A stretch of 64,000 nt of DNA from Diplolepis rosae. Its lineage: Eukaryota > Arthropoda > Insecta > Hymenoptera > Diplolepididae. Under the pieces are notes generated by a model. That model searched no databases, was not told the DNA's origin, and saw nothing but the letters and a program-made list of their open reading frames with translations. A program made the position numbers and the translations under genes. The stretch is taken from contig JAPYXD010000695.1 in NCBI GenBank assembly GCA_030998225.1, positions 4,755,001-4,819,000 on the forward strand, in the 5' to 3' direction. Positions 34,778 through 45,302 of this stretch are shown here, piece after piece; positions within the stretch are counted from its first letter, which is position 1; the number at the start of each line of letters is the position of its first letter.

Positions 34778-35200
34778 TATTGTCACACGTATTATTATTG
34801 TATTTTGATGAAAATAAAACAATAATTATAAAATTCCACTATACTCTAATAAGTTGTTTTAAATTTTTCGTGTTTCAAACGCCCACCGATTTTAACCTTT
34901 TCGCGTATAATAGATTAATAACAAAAAATTAATCCTCTTTTTAAATTATTAATCACATTAAATATGGATTGTGTCAGTTTTCAAGTGTCAAGAACATGCC
35001 TTTCTTTGAATCTTTTATATTACAAGAAAAATCGATTTGAAGTGCCATAATTGTTAAAAAGCATGTTAAACACCTGTCACTGGCAAAAGTTTCCCAAATT
35101 TCCAGAAACAAGAGTTCCTAGAATTACTATAATCTTTTTCTTTATTACACTTCTAATGTTGGTCAGATAGAGAATAGACCAAAGGGTACGTTCGTATCTT
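34778..35200. other. upstream of UNC119
   Basis: AT-rich. The UNC119 promoter is presumed close to 34778. Nothing else seen. Confidence 0.4.
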
Positions 35201-35298
35201 TGCATGCAGGTTGCCGTGGTAAAATATTAGTATAGGAAAGAAATAGAATAATTTATCTGTCTCTTTTTCTCTTGTATTTTACCATGGTAAGCTGCATG
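35201..35298. mobile_element. MITE related to that at 45,162
   Basis: TGCATGCAGGTTGCCGTGGT at the left is mirrored by ACCATGGTAAGCTGCATG at the right, with GAAAGAAAT and TGTCTCTTTTTCTC in the middle as in the 45,162 copy. It lacks the outermost ends of that copy. Confidence 0.55.
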
Positions 35299-35440
35299 GA
35301 GAATAGACATAAGGAGACCAAACTAATGTAACTAAAAATAAGCATCTTTTTGTCGGAAGTACATTAATTGAGTACGGGAACTTCCCAAGAGATGGCGCTC
35401 CTGCAAGTAGCGTAAAAAAAGAACTCTTCGTGTACCTTTA
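35299..35440 (+). repeat. dispersed repeat, direct copy at about 41,075-41,215
   Basis: Both copies carry ATAAGGAGACCAAACTAATG, then GGAAGTACATT, AACTTCCCAAGAGATG and GCTCCTGCAAGTAGCG, ending AACTCTTCGTGTACCTTT. They differ by scattered substitutions and T/A run lengths. Frames across them are not genes. Confidence 0.65.
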
Positions 35441-35453
35441 AACAATTTTTTCT

Positions 35454-35560
35454 GTGAAAAAAGGAACCCTTCCACTCCGCTGGGTATCGAGCCCAGGACT
35501 TTTCGATTGCCGGTCGAATGCTCTATCATCTGAGCTACGGAGCAGCACTATCCGACTCTC
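35454..35560 (-). repeat. tRNA-derived SINE copy with a tRNA-like fold
   Basis: On the minus strand positions 35544-35473 fold as a tRNA: 7-bp acceptor (TGCTCCG with CGGAGTG, two G-U pairs), D arm GCTC..GAGC, anticodon stem TTCGA/TCGAA with loop CCGGCAA, and T arm CTGGG/CCCAG. The loop is the same as in the SINE at 6,676. Position 33 is C rather than the universal U, no CCA-independent evidence supports a working tRNA, and a T-rich SINE-like tail follows. I call it a SINE head. Confidence 0.6.
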
Positions 35561-35587
35561 TGCCTGCAACGGCGAGAACTTGATTCT

Positions 35588-36200
35588 CTTAGTGATTATA
35601 GTTTCTATGTGCGAAGTTTTCTCACCAGAGCGGCGCTGCACGCGGCACGCTCTACAAAAGCATTGTACTAATAGACAAATATTTAAAAAATTTAAAATAA
35701 TTAAGTTTCTGAACAATATGAAGTGAAAAAATGTTCCTAAAATGATTCTAGGACATAAAATACATATTTTGCATAAATCAATTAATACAAAATAAAAAAA
35801 AGAACACATTTAACTTCGTAAAATATATACTGTGGATACGCATGAAGAATTCTTGAGACCCTGAACGAAATTTTTTTTATGTTATTCCCATATAATTGAA
35901 AATATATTTAAAAATAAATAAAAAGCTTAAGCTTATAAATAGAAGTATTTTCCATTTTTATTTTTCAGCTTCAAACGAATGAAATGAAAAATTAATATTT
36001 TGTTAAGCCCTGTGTTCAACATAAAAAGCCATGCGAAGGGAAATATTTACTCAATTAAAAATTTGTAAATGTAACAAAAAATATTCATTACTATAAAATT
36101 TGCTAGTACATATTTTTAACATATTTTAAATTTTTAACATGTACAGATCGATGATGACTAGTTAAGTGTCGCAAAGCTTGGCATGCTTTTTTTTTCAAAA
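35588..36200 (+). repeat. left arm of a 5.4-kb spaced inverted repeat
   Basis: Runs from CTTAGTGATTATAGTTTCTA through AGCGGCGCTGCACGCGGCA to GTACAGATCGATGATGACTA. It is mirrored at 40,330-40,947. The inner end carries a block with GTTAAGTGTCGCAAAGCTTGG, which also occurs at about 40,141 (direct), 40,224 and 40,498 (inverted). Next to it are remnants of a P-transposase 3' end (reverse of GCAAAGAACATGC). Confidence 0.65.
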
Positions 36201-37035
36201 CGCTCAATTTTTAAATTTCAGCCATTTCCTGTCTTACGAATTGTCTTATTCTTATTTAAAATAAAATTAAATCACATATACTAACATCTCTACAGCTTCA
36301 TTGGCATGTTCTTTGCATTGAAAAATAAATTTTGTTTCACATGACAAAAAATATTCATTACTATAAAATTTGCTAGTACATATTTTTAACATATGTATAT
36401 ATGTCTTGGGTTATGTTCGACATATTTCGTACAGGGAATACAGATATATTAGATACTTTATCAGATACAGCTGATTTTTTTCGTCTTATTTCATTATATT
36501 CAATCAATTTTTGTAAGTTTTGAACTTCGCGTAAAAATATGAACATATGTATTCATTTTAATATGACGTGTTTTGCAGGAAAGATAAACTATCGTTTATA
36601 ATAATAATATTAAAATATTTATTTTAATTACTTTATACTTAGTATTTTTTACGCGTATAATAAAATATCTTTATATAAAATCTGGTCTAATATTTTATTT
36701 CCAGATACGTTCATATTAATCATCACGATACTTATTTAACTCCAAAATTTATCTTTATATCCCTTCAATCCATTCCATTTCATCCGAATTCTTCCAGTGA
36801 AATATAAATATCGAAGAAAGCACTTTTATATTTTTTTACAAAATGAATTTGTATAAGAAATATAGTGTCGTTGATGTTGCATTCAAAATCCATTTAGTAT
36901 TTCTTTAGCTTCCTTAATTTCAGAAAATTTAACTGAACAAGATAAAAATATTTTATTCAGTACGAGATTTCGAATGGAATATTATAAATACTGTATAAAA
37001 GTTTCACTAATTTCGTGTTCCTTTCCTTTGGTGTA
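36201..37035. other. AT-rich DNA with P-element remnants
   Basis: About 36,240-36,420 contains inverted relics of the P-transposase C-terminal exon and a second copy of ATATTCATTACTATAAAATT. The remainder shows nothing. Confidence 0.4.
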
Positions 37036-37720
37036 GAGATTTTGTGGCACTATCAGCTTAGCTGGAGGAACAAATGATCATCCTTGTACACCAACCTTCT
37101 TGAAAATATACAAGATATTAGCTGCCTTTAGCATTTTGAAACCTCCAAAGCTTGGAAATTGTAGTACTTTCGATGGCAACCCTCCACAGCCCTTAATAAC
37201 AATTTCAAAATTGAAAGAATTACATCAGTCGAATAGTAAAAGCGCAATCCAAGAAATTCGAGAAAAGTTAAAAGCAATAATCGATCGTATAACTGCTTAC
37301 ATTAAACAGCACACTCAGTGTTCGACATGCTTAAATGCATTTTTGACTACTTCTGAAATTAATGCAGATACGATATTTTTTTCTTGTGATCAGTTACCTG
37401 AAAGTTTGAGTAATTTGCAAAAATAAATAAAGATTTCATACATTCAAATGTTAAGTTATACAAGCTTATCACAGTTGTCGAATATCTATTTAACAAACAT
37501 TGCCGGTCTAGCAATTCTTTTCATCTAATTCTAGACGATTTAATTTCATGTGAAACAATATTTGTTTTTCAATGCAAAGAACATGCCAATGAAGCTGTGG
37601 AGATGTTAGCATATATAATTAAATTTTATCTTCAAATACGGATGAGACAATTCGTAAGACAGGAAATGGCTGAGATTAAAAAAGTTAGTGTTCAAAGCTC
37701 TGCTTAGAATTTAACTTGTA
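37036..37720 (+). pseudogene. P-element transposase C-terminal fragment, copy 1
   Basis: After an acceptor-like TTGGTGTAG it encodes GGTNDHPCTPTFLKIYKIL and LKPPKLGNC, matching the GGANDHP block of the gene at 6.4-12.9 kb but from a different subfamily. A deletion of about 118 bp near 37,282 removes the DFGD...IFYATG part that copy 2 (45.9 kb) still has. A stop follows at about 37,426. A further fragment (SSNSFHLILDDLISCETIF) is readable in another frame up to 37,720. The THAP and catalytic parts are missing. Confidence 0.75.
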
Positions 37721-38200
37721 ATATACAAGTAGATGTCTCAATGCACAACGCCAACAATTACGGTTTCCTAAATTGTAGTGGGTTTTTCCGTTCCCTTGAA
37801 TTATGTGCCATAGAGTTGTCTCCTCACGGCTCACGCAAGGCAATCCAAGTAAAATCACGTTCTCCTAAAATTCTAATTGCTATATAGAAACCTTGCCTAA
37901 ACACGTAAATTATCTTATTTGAACCCAGGTCCTCGCAAATTACCTGACGACTGTACAATGACCCTTGCCTGCCCTTGCCCAAATGCTTGAGGAGTTGAGA
38001 ACACATCTGTTTTCCGAAATGCGACGTTGCCACGATTTCATAATTGTTTGTACCAAACTTTAATTTATCGCGACAACGTTGCAGAAATGGGAATTTGCTT
38101 GCAAAAAAATTATGCAATTTTATAAATGCAATCTAAAGTTTATATTAAATAAAAAGTAATTACAATAATTAATTGTGGATTTGCGAAGGATTCAATGATA
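37721..38200. other. no gene seen
   Basis: A 97-codon minus-strand frame (37,824-38,117) has no recognisable family feature or splice support. I do not call it. Confidence 0.4.
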
Positions 38201-38335
38201 ATGAGCGTTTGAAACGGACCGCTTTGGCGGTCAAGCGTCTCTGACGTCAAACCGATGTATTTTCGTATCGGCAACATGCAAACCAAGTGCACGTGAAGCT
38301 CTCAACAATAAATAAACTGGTTTATTTAGTTAAAA

Positions 38336-38475
38336 ATGCCTCCTAAGATGGATAGTGGCTTCGTAAAAGCAGACTCGGGAAGTCTTCCAAAAATTTCTAT
38401 GTTTATGGTGTTGGAATATTTTACATCTAACCCTAAATATGCCGCACCAGAAATCCGTGGTGTCAAAGCCACTTT
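38336..38475 (+). pseudogene. first exon of an element-borne gene (YqaJ-nuclease-type leader suspected)
   Basis: ATG opens MPPKMDSGFVKADSGSLPKI and continues to APEIRGVKATL, where GTAAGT follows. I recall this type of N-terminus (lysine-rich start, K-A-D, LPKI, PEIRG) from a widespread insect repeat family whose later exons carry a YqaJ-type nuclease domain. That link is from memory. No downstream exon is recognisable inside the element, so the gene is truncated. It is about 46 codons, and it may still supply a promoter and start. Confidence 0.5.
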
Positions 38476-38776
38476 GTAAGTAAAAGTTACAAATTATAAT
38501 TATTCTACTCTGTCAATTCAAATAAAAGAAAAAACTACTAATTGATGATAATGAAAAATCACTCATGTATAAGTTAATGTATTTAGTACATAGTTGAATT
38601 ATTATTACGTTATTAAAGATGAGAATATTATTGGTAAAATGTATGATATAAATATAAATTAATTCGTTTGAATGATTTATAAATAATTAATTATTCGTCA
38701 TTATAAATATTAGTTCATTTGTTTCTTAATTTAATTAGTTCTAATGACATGAATTATTTGTTAACTGCTTGAATTT

Positions 38777-39612
38777 TTAATATTTAAATAGTATAATATC
38801 CAATAAAGTTTCATTGAGAGAGTGATAGTCGTTAAGTTTACCATTATAATGATAAAATTTCCAAAATTGCTCTTTTCCGGTTGAGTTTAACAAAAGCAGG
38901 TCGAGGAGTTGGAGTTTCCTCTTATTACTACGATGTTTTTGGCAATCGAAAAAATGCGGAAAAACACCTTTTTTAATCTGTATTGGTTTCCCAGTTAAAG
39001 AGTACTTTACGTAATTTTCCATATCCTCTTTTAACTGAAATAATTCACTCACGTAATTATTATTTCATAATTTATAAATTAATTTAACCGCATTATTATT
39101 GTAAAATATTTTCGAAGCTACAACGTGAAAACTCTTTATTGACAAATTTGAAAACAGTAATAACAGCAAGTTCTATGTTTAACATTCTTAATTTGTATCA
39201 CATAAATTTATGATCATGATTTTCTCTATAAAACCTGCTCCTTAGACGTAAAGTAATAACTTTTTAAATCATATTATTATTTACACATCGACAAATTGAG
39301 GTTAGATTTTTTTTACTGCTATAATTATAAATATAAATAAATCTATATCTTTTTTCAATTACAGTTTATTTACAGATAACATAATATTATGAACAAAAGA
39401 AGAAAGTATACTTACGTCAAAATGATCTTGACAGCAAAACATGTTACTATTTCCTGGCATATCTCGCCGTTGTGCACTTTCAAACCATTTATTTCGCACA
39501 ATCGGATTTACCGGAACCGGAAAAAAAGTTTTATCGGGTGTGTTGATTGTCGAATTATGACACTCATCGACAAAACACCATTTATAAGCCGTTTTTTCGA
39601 CATTTTATACAA
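38777..39612 (-). pseudogene. THAP-domain gene of the 1.55-kb element
   Basis: Exon A (about 39,612-39,416) encodes a THAP zinc finger: KWCFVDECHNS at the start (C-x4-C) and FCCQDHFD at the end (C-x2-H), followed by GTAAGT. Exon B (39,034-38,777) continues in phase with LKEDMENYVKYSLTG and KKGVFPHFFDCQKH, the usual end of this THAP subfamily. The only nearby ATG (MSKK) is out of frame by one, next to an A6 run, and the coding frame has a stop just upstream, so exon A looks frameshifted. The C-terminus after about residue 120 is short. Role, if intact: DNA binding at the transposon ends. Confidence 0.65.
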
Positions 39613-39754
39613 TTTTCAATTGGTCTTCTATACAAAGATGTGACACAGAGCGATCGTATACAATGATGTGACGTCACCGTATCATCGGAAGCATTCGGCT
39701 GTTTCCGGAACGTTTTCGGAAAATTTAAAATTTACACTTTTCAAACGCTCATTA

Positions 39755-40329
39755 ATAAATTATTATTAACTAAAAAATTCAGAAAAAAATTTTGTATGCA
39801 AAAGTGACCCCCAAATTTCATTTTTTCATCACAAAAAAAAAATGTGCAAATTCCCAAATGTAGCCGAAAAGGTCGAAGCTGTCGAACGGGCAGTATACCA
39901 TAAGATGCGCTAGGGGTACGAACTGTACTTATGTCAGAGACTAGCTTACCAAAGTAATATTAAAATAAATGTATGAGTGAAGGTAGATCTAAAATAGTTC
40001 ATACCGACAGTATTACAAATGTCAAAGATTAGATTATCAAATTAATGTTAAAATAAATGTAACTTTGAAACTCGATCATGGGAGTGTCTACTTTAACCCA
40101 CACCAGAATCCTAGCATTAAATAACTAAAAAACATTGGTGTACAGATCGATGATGACTAGTTAAGTGTCGCAAAGCTTGGCTGCTTTTTTCTTCCTGAAA
40201 TTTAAAAATTTAGCGTCTTGAGAAAAAAGCATGCCAAGCTTTGCCACACTTAACTAGTCATCATCGATCTGTACATGTTAAAAATTTTAAATATTTAAAA
40301 ATAAGTACTAGCAAATTTTATAGTAATGA
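39755..40329. other. AT-rich DNA with small palindromes
   Basis: 40,141-40,275 is a palindrome built on GTACAGATCGATGATGACTA (direct at 40,141, inverted ending about 40,275). Otherwise nothing is recognised. Confidence 0.4.
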
Positions 40330-40947
40330 ATATTTTTTGTCATGTGAAACAAAATTTATTTTTCAATGCAAAGAACATGCTAATGGAGCTGTAGAGATGT
40401 TAGCATATGTGATTTAATTTTATTTTAAATAAGAATGAGACAATTCGTAAGACAGGAAATGGCTGAAATTTAAAAATTTAGATTTTTGAAAAAAAAATCA
40501 TGCCAAGCTTTGCGACACTTAACTAGTCATCATCGATCTGTGCATGTTAAAAATTTAAAATATGTTAAAAATATGTACTAGCAAATTTTATAGTAATGAA
40601 TATTTTTTTTTACATTTACAAATTTTTAATTGAGTAAATATTTCCCTTCGCATGGTTTTTTATGTTGAACACAGGGCTTGACAAAATATTTATTTTTCAT
40701 TTCATTCGTATGAAGCTGGAAAATGAAACATGGAAAATACTTCTATTTATAAATTGATTTATGCAAAATGTGTATTTTATGTCCTGGAATCATTTTAGAA
40801 ACATTTTTTCATTTCATATTGTTCAGAAACTTAATTATTTAAAATTTTTTAAATATTTGTCTATTAGTACAATGCTTTTGTAGAGCGTGCCGCGTGCAGC
40901 GCCGCTCTGGTGAGAAAACTTCGCACATAGAAAGTATAATCACTAAG
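40330..40947 (-). repeat. right arm of the 5.4-kb spaced inverted repeat
   Basis: Mirror of 35,588-36,200, ending TATAATCACTAAG. It includes a P-transposase C-terminal relic (about 40,340-40,480) on the plus strand. Confidence 0.65.
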
Positions 40948-41074
40948 GAACCGCCATTTTGATTTTAGTCGGACAGGGCTGCTACGGAGGTTCCACAAAA
41001 CTTTTCTCACAGAATCTATTTACGCCAATTTGGCCACGGATATGTCATGAACTATATACAAATTTAGACATAAG

Positions 41075-41215
41075 GAAGAGTCATAAGGAGACCAAACTAA
41101 TGTATCTAAAAATAAGCATTCTTTTTTTCGGAAGTACATTGATTGAGTACAGGAACTTCCCAAGAGATGACGCTCCTGCAAGTAGCGTAAAAAAAAAAGA
41201 ACTCTTCGTGTACCT
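41075..41215 (+). repeat. second copy of the 35,299 repeat
   Basis: Same landmarks as the first copy. Downstream to about 41,290 it is extended by an inverted partial copy (CGGGAAGTTCTTGTACCTTT). Confidence 0.6.
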
Positions 41216-41405
41216 TTGCCGCTTGCATTCGCGCCATCAATCGGGAAGTTCTTGTACCTTTTCCATGTACTTCCGACAAAAACGTGCTCAACTTTTGTGA
41301 AGTTCATGCATTAGAGGGTAAGCTGCATGATGCAAATATATGAACATAGAACATACTCTAAGGGGACTACAACTTTCACCAACTTTCACGTTATTTACGT
41401 ATAGT

Positions 41406-41695
41406 CATGGAGACTAGATATAAGGAGACCAATCTCCATATATCCATTCCCGAAATGAAGTTCTGCCAAGTACATAATTACAAAACTTCCCGATGAGGGC
41501 ATGTGTGTTCCCTGGGTGCAAAATAGCGACGCCTAATACACGATGCTTATAAACCGTGGATGCCGCCATTTTGCACCCAGGGAACACACGTGCCCTCATC
41601 GGGAAGTTTTTTAACTAAGTACTTGGCAGAACTTCATTTCGTGTTTTGTGAAGTACGGTCATAAGAGATTGGTCTCCTTATATCTAGTCTCCATG
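41406..41695. mobile_element. palindromic MITE, 290 bp
   Basis: CATGGAGACTAGATATAAGG at the left and CCTTATATCTAGTCTCCATG at the right. Inner blocks CTTCCCGATGAGGGCA and GTTCCCTGGGTGCAAAA also pair. A stem of about 130 bp with a short centre. Confidence 0.75.
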
Positions 41696-41869
41696 GGTAT
41701 AGTAAACATTTATTGGTTTAACCTGGTATAACCTTAAAATAGACTGCAACATGTTTCAACCGTTTCAACGATAGAAAAATCTTGAAAATAATGCTTCGGT
41801 TCCATAAAGGATTGTATTATTGATTGTTATTAGTAATATATTTTTATAACGTATGTATAAATCAGCGAA

Positions 41870-42908
41870 ATGTTTGCTGCGAACGTAAATTTTCGAGTTG
41901 TCAGTGCAGTGCTTCGAATTCATGTAAGAGGAATTCAAACGAACGATTCTCTTTTGGATGGGTATCCTAACATTGAAAATAGAAACCCGAGAAATTTGGA
42001 ATTTTTGAGGATTGCTAGAAGACCTGCCGGCTGGACTTTAGAGAAGCCGGGTCGAGATTATTGGCATAAGTATGTTTCTTAAGAATATCGTTTTCATAAT
42101 TGTTATCAATGATTAATGGCCCATTTTTAATGTTAATTAAACGGATAATTTGTTTTTTGGAGATTGGTGCTTATTAAGTCCAGTCGGTATATAACCATAC
42201 AAGTTCATCACTTTCAAAATGGACCAGTTATTTCTGCTTCAACAAAGGACTGGGACCTGAAGAAGCAACTTTACAAGTATGTCATTCCCTTTACGAGGAG
42301 AAATTACTCTAAACAAATCATATACTTTTTTACTATTTTTTTACTTATGTTTCGTTATGAAATGGTAAAACCCATAGAAAAAATCATTTGTCCGACTTCC
42401 AGAAGTGTTTTTGAGATTTTAAAAAATCCTTAAAATGTGTATTATGACTTTCCTATTTTAAGAATGAATAGGATAGAGAAAATGACTAAGCTTTTTGTGT
42501 TCATACATCAGTAACATACAATATCACTGGTCTCTCCCCCAATAATTCTTACTATCACATGACTGCAAACATACATGATTATTCTCAAAAATATTTCAAC
42601 CTTTTAAATTAATAGCTTTAGATTCTAGAGCAATTCCGTATAAGTTTTGAATAATTTTAAAAATTACTTTCAGGCCCTGCGACACTGCAGCTTATATCAA
42701 TCTAGGACGACTTGTGGCGCAGCGCTGCCTCGAAAGTGGAATAACATCAATGATGTCATTTTTGGATGCAACCGGCAATACAAAATTAAATTTGCTACTT
42801 CACGAATTGGAAAAATGCGGTATTGCTCTCAAAGAACCTAAGCGAATTCTGCCTCCTAATCCTTGGGACAAAAATGAAATTGAAAAACCCTGGGAAATTC
42901 CTCCTTAA
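41870..42908 (+). CDS. mRpL18: mitochondrial large-subunit ribosomal protein L18
   Basis: Component of the mitochondrial large ribosomal subunit (uL18m), associated with the central protuberance and imported 5S rRNA in mammals. Exons 41870-42069, 42163-42276, 42674-42908, phases consistent, 182 aa, the usual length. Family blocks: [17 protein letters not shown] and [14 protein letters not shown] before the first intron, then [17 protein letters not shown], and [18 protein letters not shown] in exon 3. The C-terminal tail [15 protein letters not shown] is typical of insect members. The N-terminus is a short basic leader. It is convergent with TMED2. Confidence 0.92.
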
Positions 42909-43309
42909 TTCTTGTATTTCATTAAAAAACATATCTCAATGTAAAATTTTTTTTAATTAGAACCACTTTTCATGTACAGAAAGAAATATAAGTACGTAGA
43001 TATATACAAGACGTTTCATTCCGAACTCATCCATGCATCTTTTCACAAAAAAGAAATTGAAGTTTTCAAAATTGATTTAGATTACTAGCTGATTAACTAG
43101 ATTGTTGACATGTATTTTTAGTAAATTTTAAAAAGAAACTATTTCTTAGTTTTGCACGTACAACTTACATTATTACATTTATGATAAATAATAAAAAAAA
43201 GCAAGATAATCACATTGTAGACGCATTCGGAGAGGGATTTCCGAATCTCGATTGTGGTTAAAGCGTTTACGAGAATTCGCAGCAACATCAATGTACAGTA
43301 AAAAATATA
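42909..43309. other. gap between convergent mRpL18 and TMED2
   Basis: 3' untranslated sequence of the two genes is expected. Nothing else is seen. Confidence 0.45.
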
Positions 43310-44498
43310 TTATACAACTCTTCTGACTTCGAAAAATCTCTTTAGGTAGTAAACCTGTCCAAGAGACATGCAAACTAGGACAGATGCCTCGAAAAAGGAC
43401 CAGACAACCACTCTCATGTTTGTACTTTCGTTGATAGCTCTGTGATTTCTATCTCGAACCTGGAAAAATAAATAATTTCACTATTTATAAATACGATTCA
43501 TCAAATTACAATAGATCAAAATAACGTAACTACTTCAATATTTTTTAAAATTTTGACACATTGTTAATTTTGTAAAACTGTTCAAATGCATTTCAAAAAA
43601 TTTTAGTTTCTTGTACATTTTTATGTAATTTCCTATAACTTATAGCCATTCTCCAGCAAAAGATACAAATATTCTTAAAGTGGTTTATTATTAAATACAT
43701 TAAAATATTACCTGCATGTATTCTTGTTCGTTCTTAACTCCCCACAAACTGTTACTAAGCTCCTTGATCATTTCATCTAATTTTCCATGATGTCCATCAT
43801 CTTCTTTTTCTGCTCCAGGTGGTTTCGGAGGTTCTCCAATTTCCATATTGAACATGACAACTTTCGGAGTCATCGTGCTTTTCTGATTACTGAAACAGTA
43901 GGTGTACATTCCAGAAACATGGGCCGCAAAAGTAAATTTCCCACTACTTTCTTGTTCACCTTCGTAAACTATTTTGCCATCAGGACCAATGATCTTTACA
44001 TCAATGTCTAGGAATCCACCTTCTGCTATTTCGAAAGTCAGACCTAAAATATTAAGTTTTAACAATCAATTTAGTTAAATATTTCGGAAAAATTAGATGC
44101 ATTAAAGAATGAAGGAACCTTTGAAAGTTGTTGCTTTTATTAGGTATATGAATTTTACAGAAATTTATTTTACGGCATGAATTTCTTCATACACGACCAT
44201 CTGTTTGAAAAATTTGATCTTCCAATTTCTGATTTACCAGACAATGCAAGAAAACCGATAAAATATTTTCGAAAATAAGAGAAGGTAAAGAAACTAGGTA
44301 AGCGTAAAGAGACTTATAAATGGAAGAGAAAATGAAAGAACTGCAAATGATGTAAATAAGAAAAAACTAACCCATTTTGGTTCCATATTCCACCTTGTCG
44401 AAAAAACATTCTTCGGCATGTGCGTCCACAGTAATGAAATACGCATTTGCGTAATTGCACCACGCAATTAAAAAAAGTCCAAGAATAAACCACTTCAT
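43310..44498 (-). CDS. TMED2: TMED2 / p24-beta, ER-Golgi cargo adaptor
   Basis: Type I membrane protein of COPI/COPII vesicles. Three minus-strand exons: 44498-44372, 44043-43712, 43459-43310, phases consistent, 202 aa (human 201). The signal peptide is about residues 1-19 (hydrophobic, ending NANA). GOLD domain: [56 protein letters not shown] with the two cysteines that form its disulphide, and [11 protein letters not shown] Pro/Glu/Asp-rich spacer and coiled coil follow, then the membrane segment [15 protein letters not shown] and the cytosolic tail [10 protein letters not shown]. That tail carries the FF signal for COPII and the family ending. Presumed promoter upstream of 44498. Confidence 0.95.
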
Positions 44499-44782
44499 TT
44501 TTTAAAACACTTTTTCATCAAACTTCATCTAAACATTCGCAACACTATCTGCCGCGTCAACGACAATTATGAGCCAAATACACGTATACACCTACTCGAA
44601 GCTACGGAACCTATAAAAATTCCGCCACGTGTCCTTTTAGTTAATGCAAGTAACCTACCAATCACAATCTTTGTTTACCATTTCCATGCATTTTCATTGG
44701 ACAAATTCTGTGTTAACATTAGTGGACAAATTGCTGCATATTCATTTAGCAGAAATCTCTTCTCCCGAAAAAACATTGGATT
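44499..44782. other. TMED2 upstream region
   Basis: Presumed promoter and leader. Nothing specific can be named. Confidence 0.35.
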
Positions 44783-45118
44783 GTTGTTCCGGGGTAGGTA
44801 TACATTGTACCATAGTTTTATTTGCCCATAAAATCACCAGGAGTCACTATATTTGAAAAGCAGTGTTTGACGAAGATTATGAAAGGAATGCGTTGGCAAA
44901 AATTGCAAGTATATATCAAATATAGGCGGTAGAGAGCGCTTCAGGGAAATGTACAGGAATCCTGCATCTTGCAATCCTTGCAGTTTTTGCCAACACATTC
45001 CTTTCATAATCTTCGTCTAACACTGCTTTTCAAATATAGTGACGTCTGGTGATTTTATGGGCAATTGAAACTTTGGGCAACTAAAACTATGGTACAATGT
45101 ATACCTACCGTTGTTCGG
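44783..45118. mobile_element. foldback MITE, about 335 bp
   Basis: GGTAGGTATACATTGTACCA at the left pairs with TGGTACAATGTATACCTACC at the right, then GATTATGAAAGGAATG / CATTCCTTTCATAATC. Arms are about 130 bp and the right arm has a small extra piece (CAATTGAAACTTTGGG). Confidence 0.7.
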
Positions 45119-45161
45119 CTGTAAATCTTCTTCTTCTTCTTTTTGTTTACAGGAGCAATTA

Positions 45162-45300
45162 CACCTCTGCATGCAGGCATTATGCATGCAGGTTACCATG
45201 GTAACATATTAGTGGGAAAGAAACATGAAAATTGTCGGTCTCTTTCTCTCTTGTATGTTACTATGGTAACCTGCATGCATAATGCCTGCATGCAGAGGTG
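45162..45300. mobile_element. 139-bp palindromic MITE with TA duplication
   Basis: Ends CACCTCTGCATGCAGGCATT and its mirror ending GCAGAGGTG, each bordered by TA (45160-45161, 45301-45302). The stem continues through GGTTACCATGGTAAC. TA duplication suggests mobilisation by a Tc1/mariner-type enzyme. Confidence 0.75.
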
Positions 45301-45302
45301 TA

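Larger units (their letters stand above)
38201..39752. mobile_element. 1.55-kb DNA transposon with TA target duplication, carrying THAP and a second gene start
   Basis: Ends are ATGAGCGTTTGAAA at 38,201 and its mirror TTTCAAACGCTCAT ending at 39,752. Each is flanked by TA (38,199-38,200 and 39,753-39,754). Inside are the first exon of one gene on the plus strand and two exons of a THAP-domain gene on the minus strand, converging. No transposase catalytic core is visible, so this copy is non-autonomous or internally deleted. Confidence 0.7.

Noticed and set aside
35473..35544. Functional tRNA gene
   Set aside because: Folds well but has C33, G-U closing pairs, and the same loop as clear SINE copies with a SINE-like tail.
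37824..38117. 97-codon minus-strand frame
   Set aside because: No recognisable domain, no neighbouring exons with matching phase, and it overlaps repeat-flanking DNA.
41020..41307. Overlapping frames on both strands of 60-113 codons
   Set aside because: They lie in a dispersed repeat with a direct copy at 35.3 kb and mirror each other across its palindromic part.
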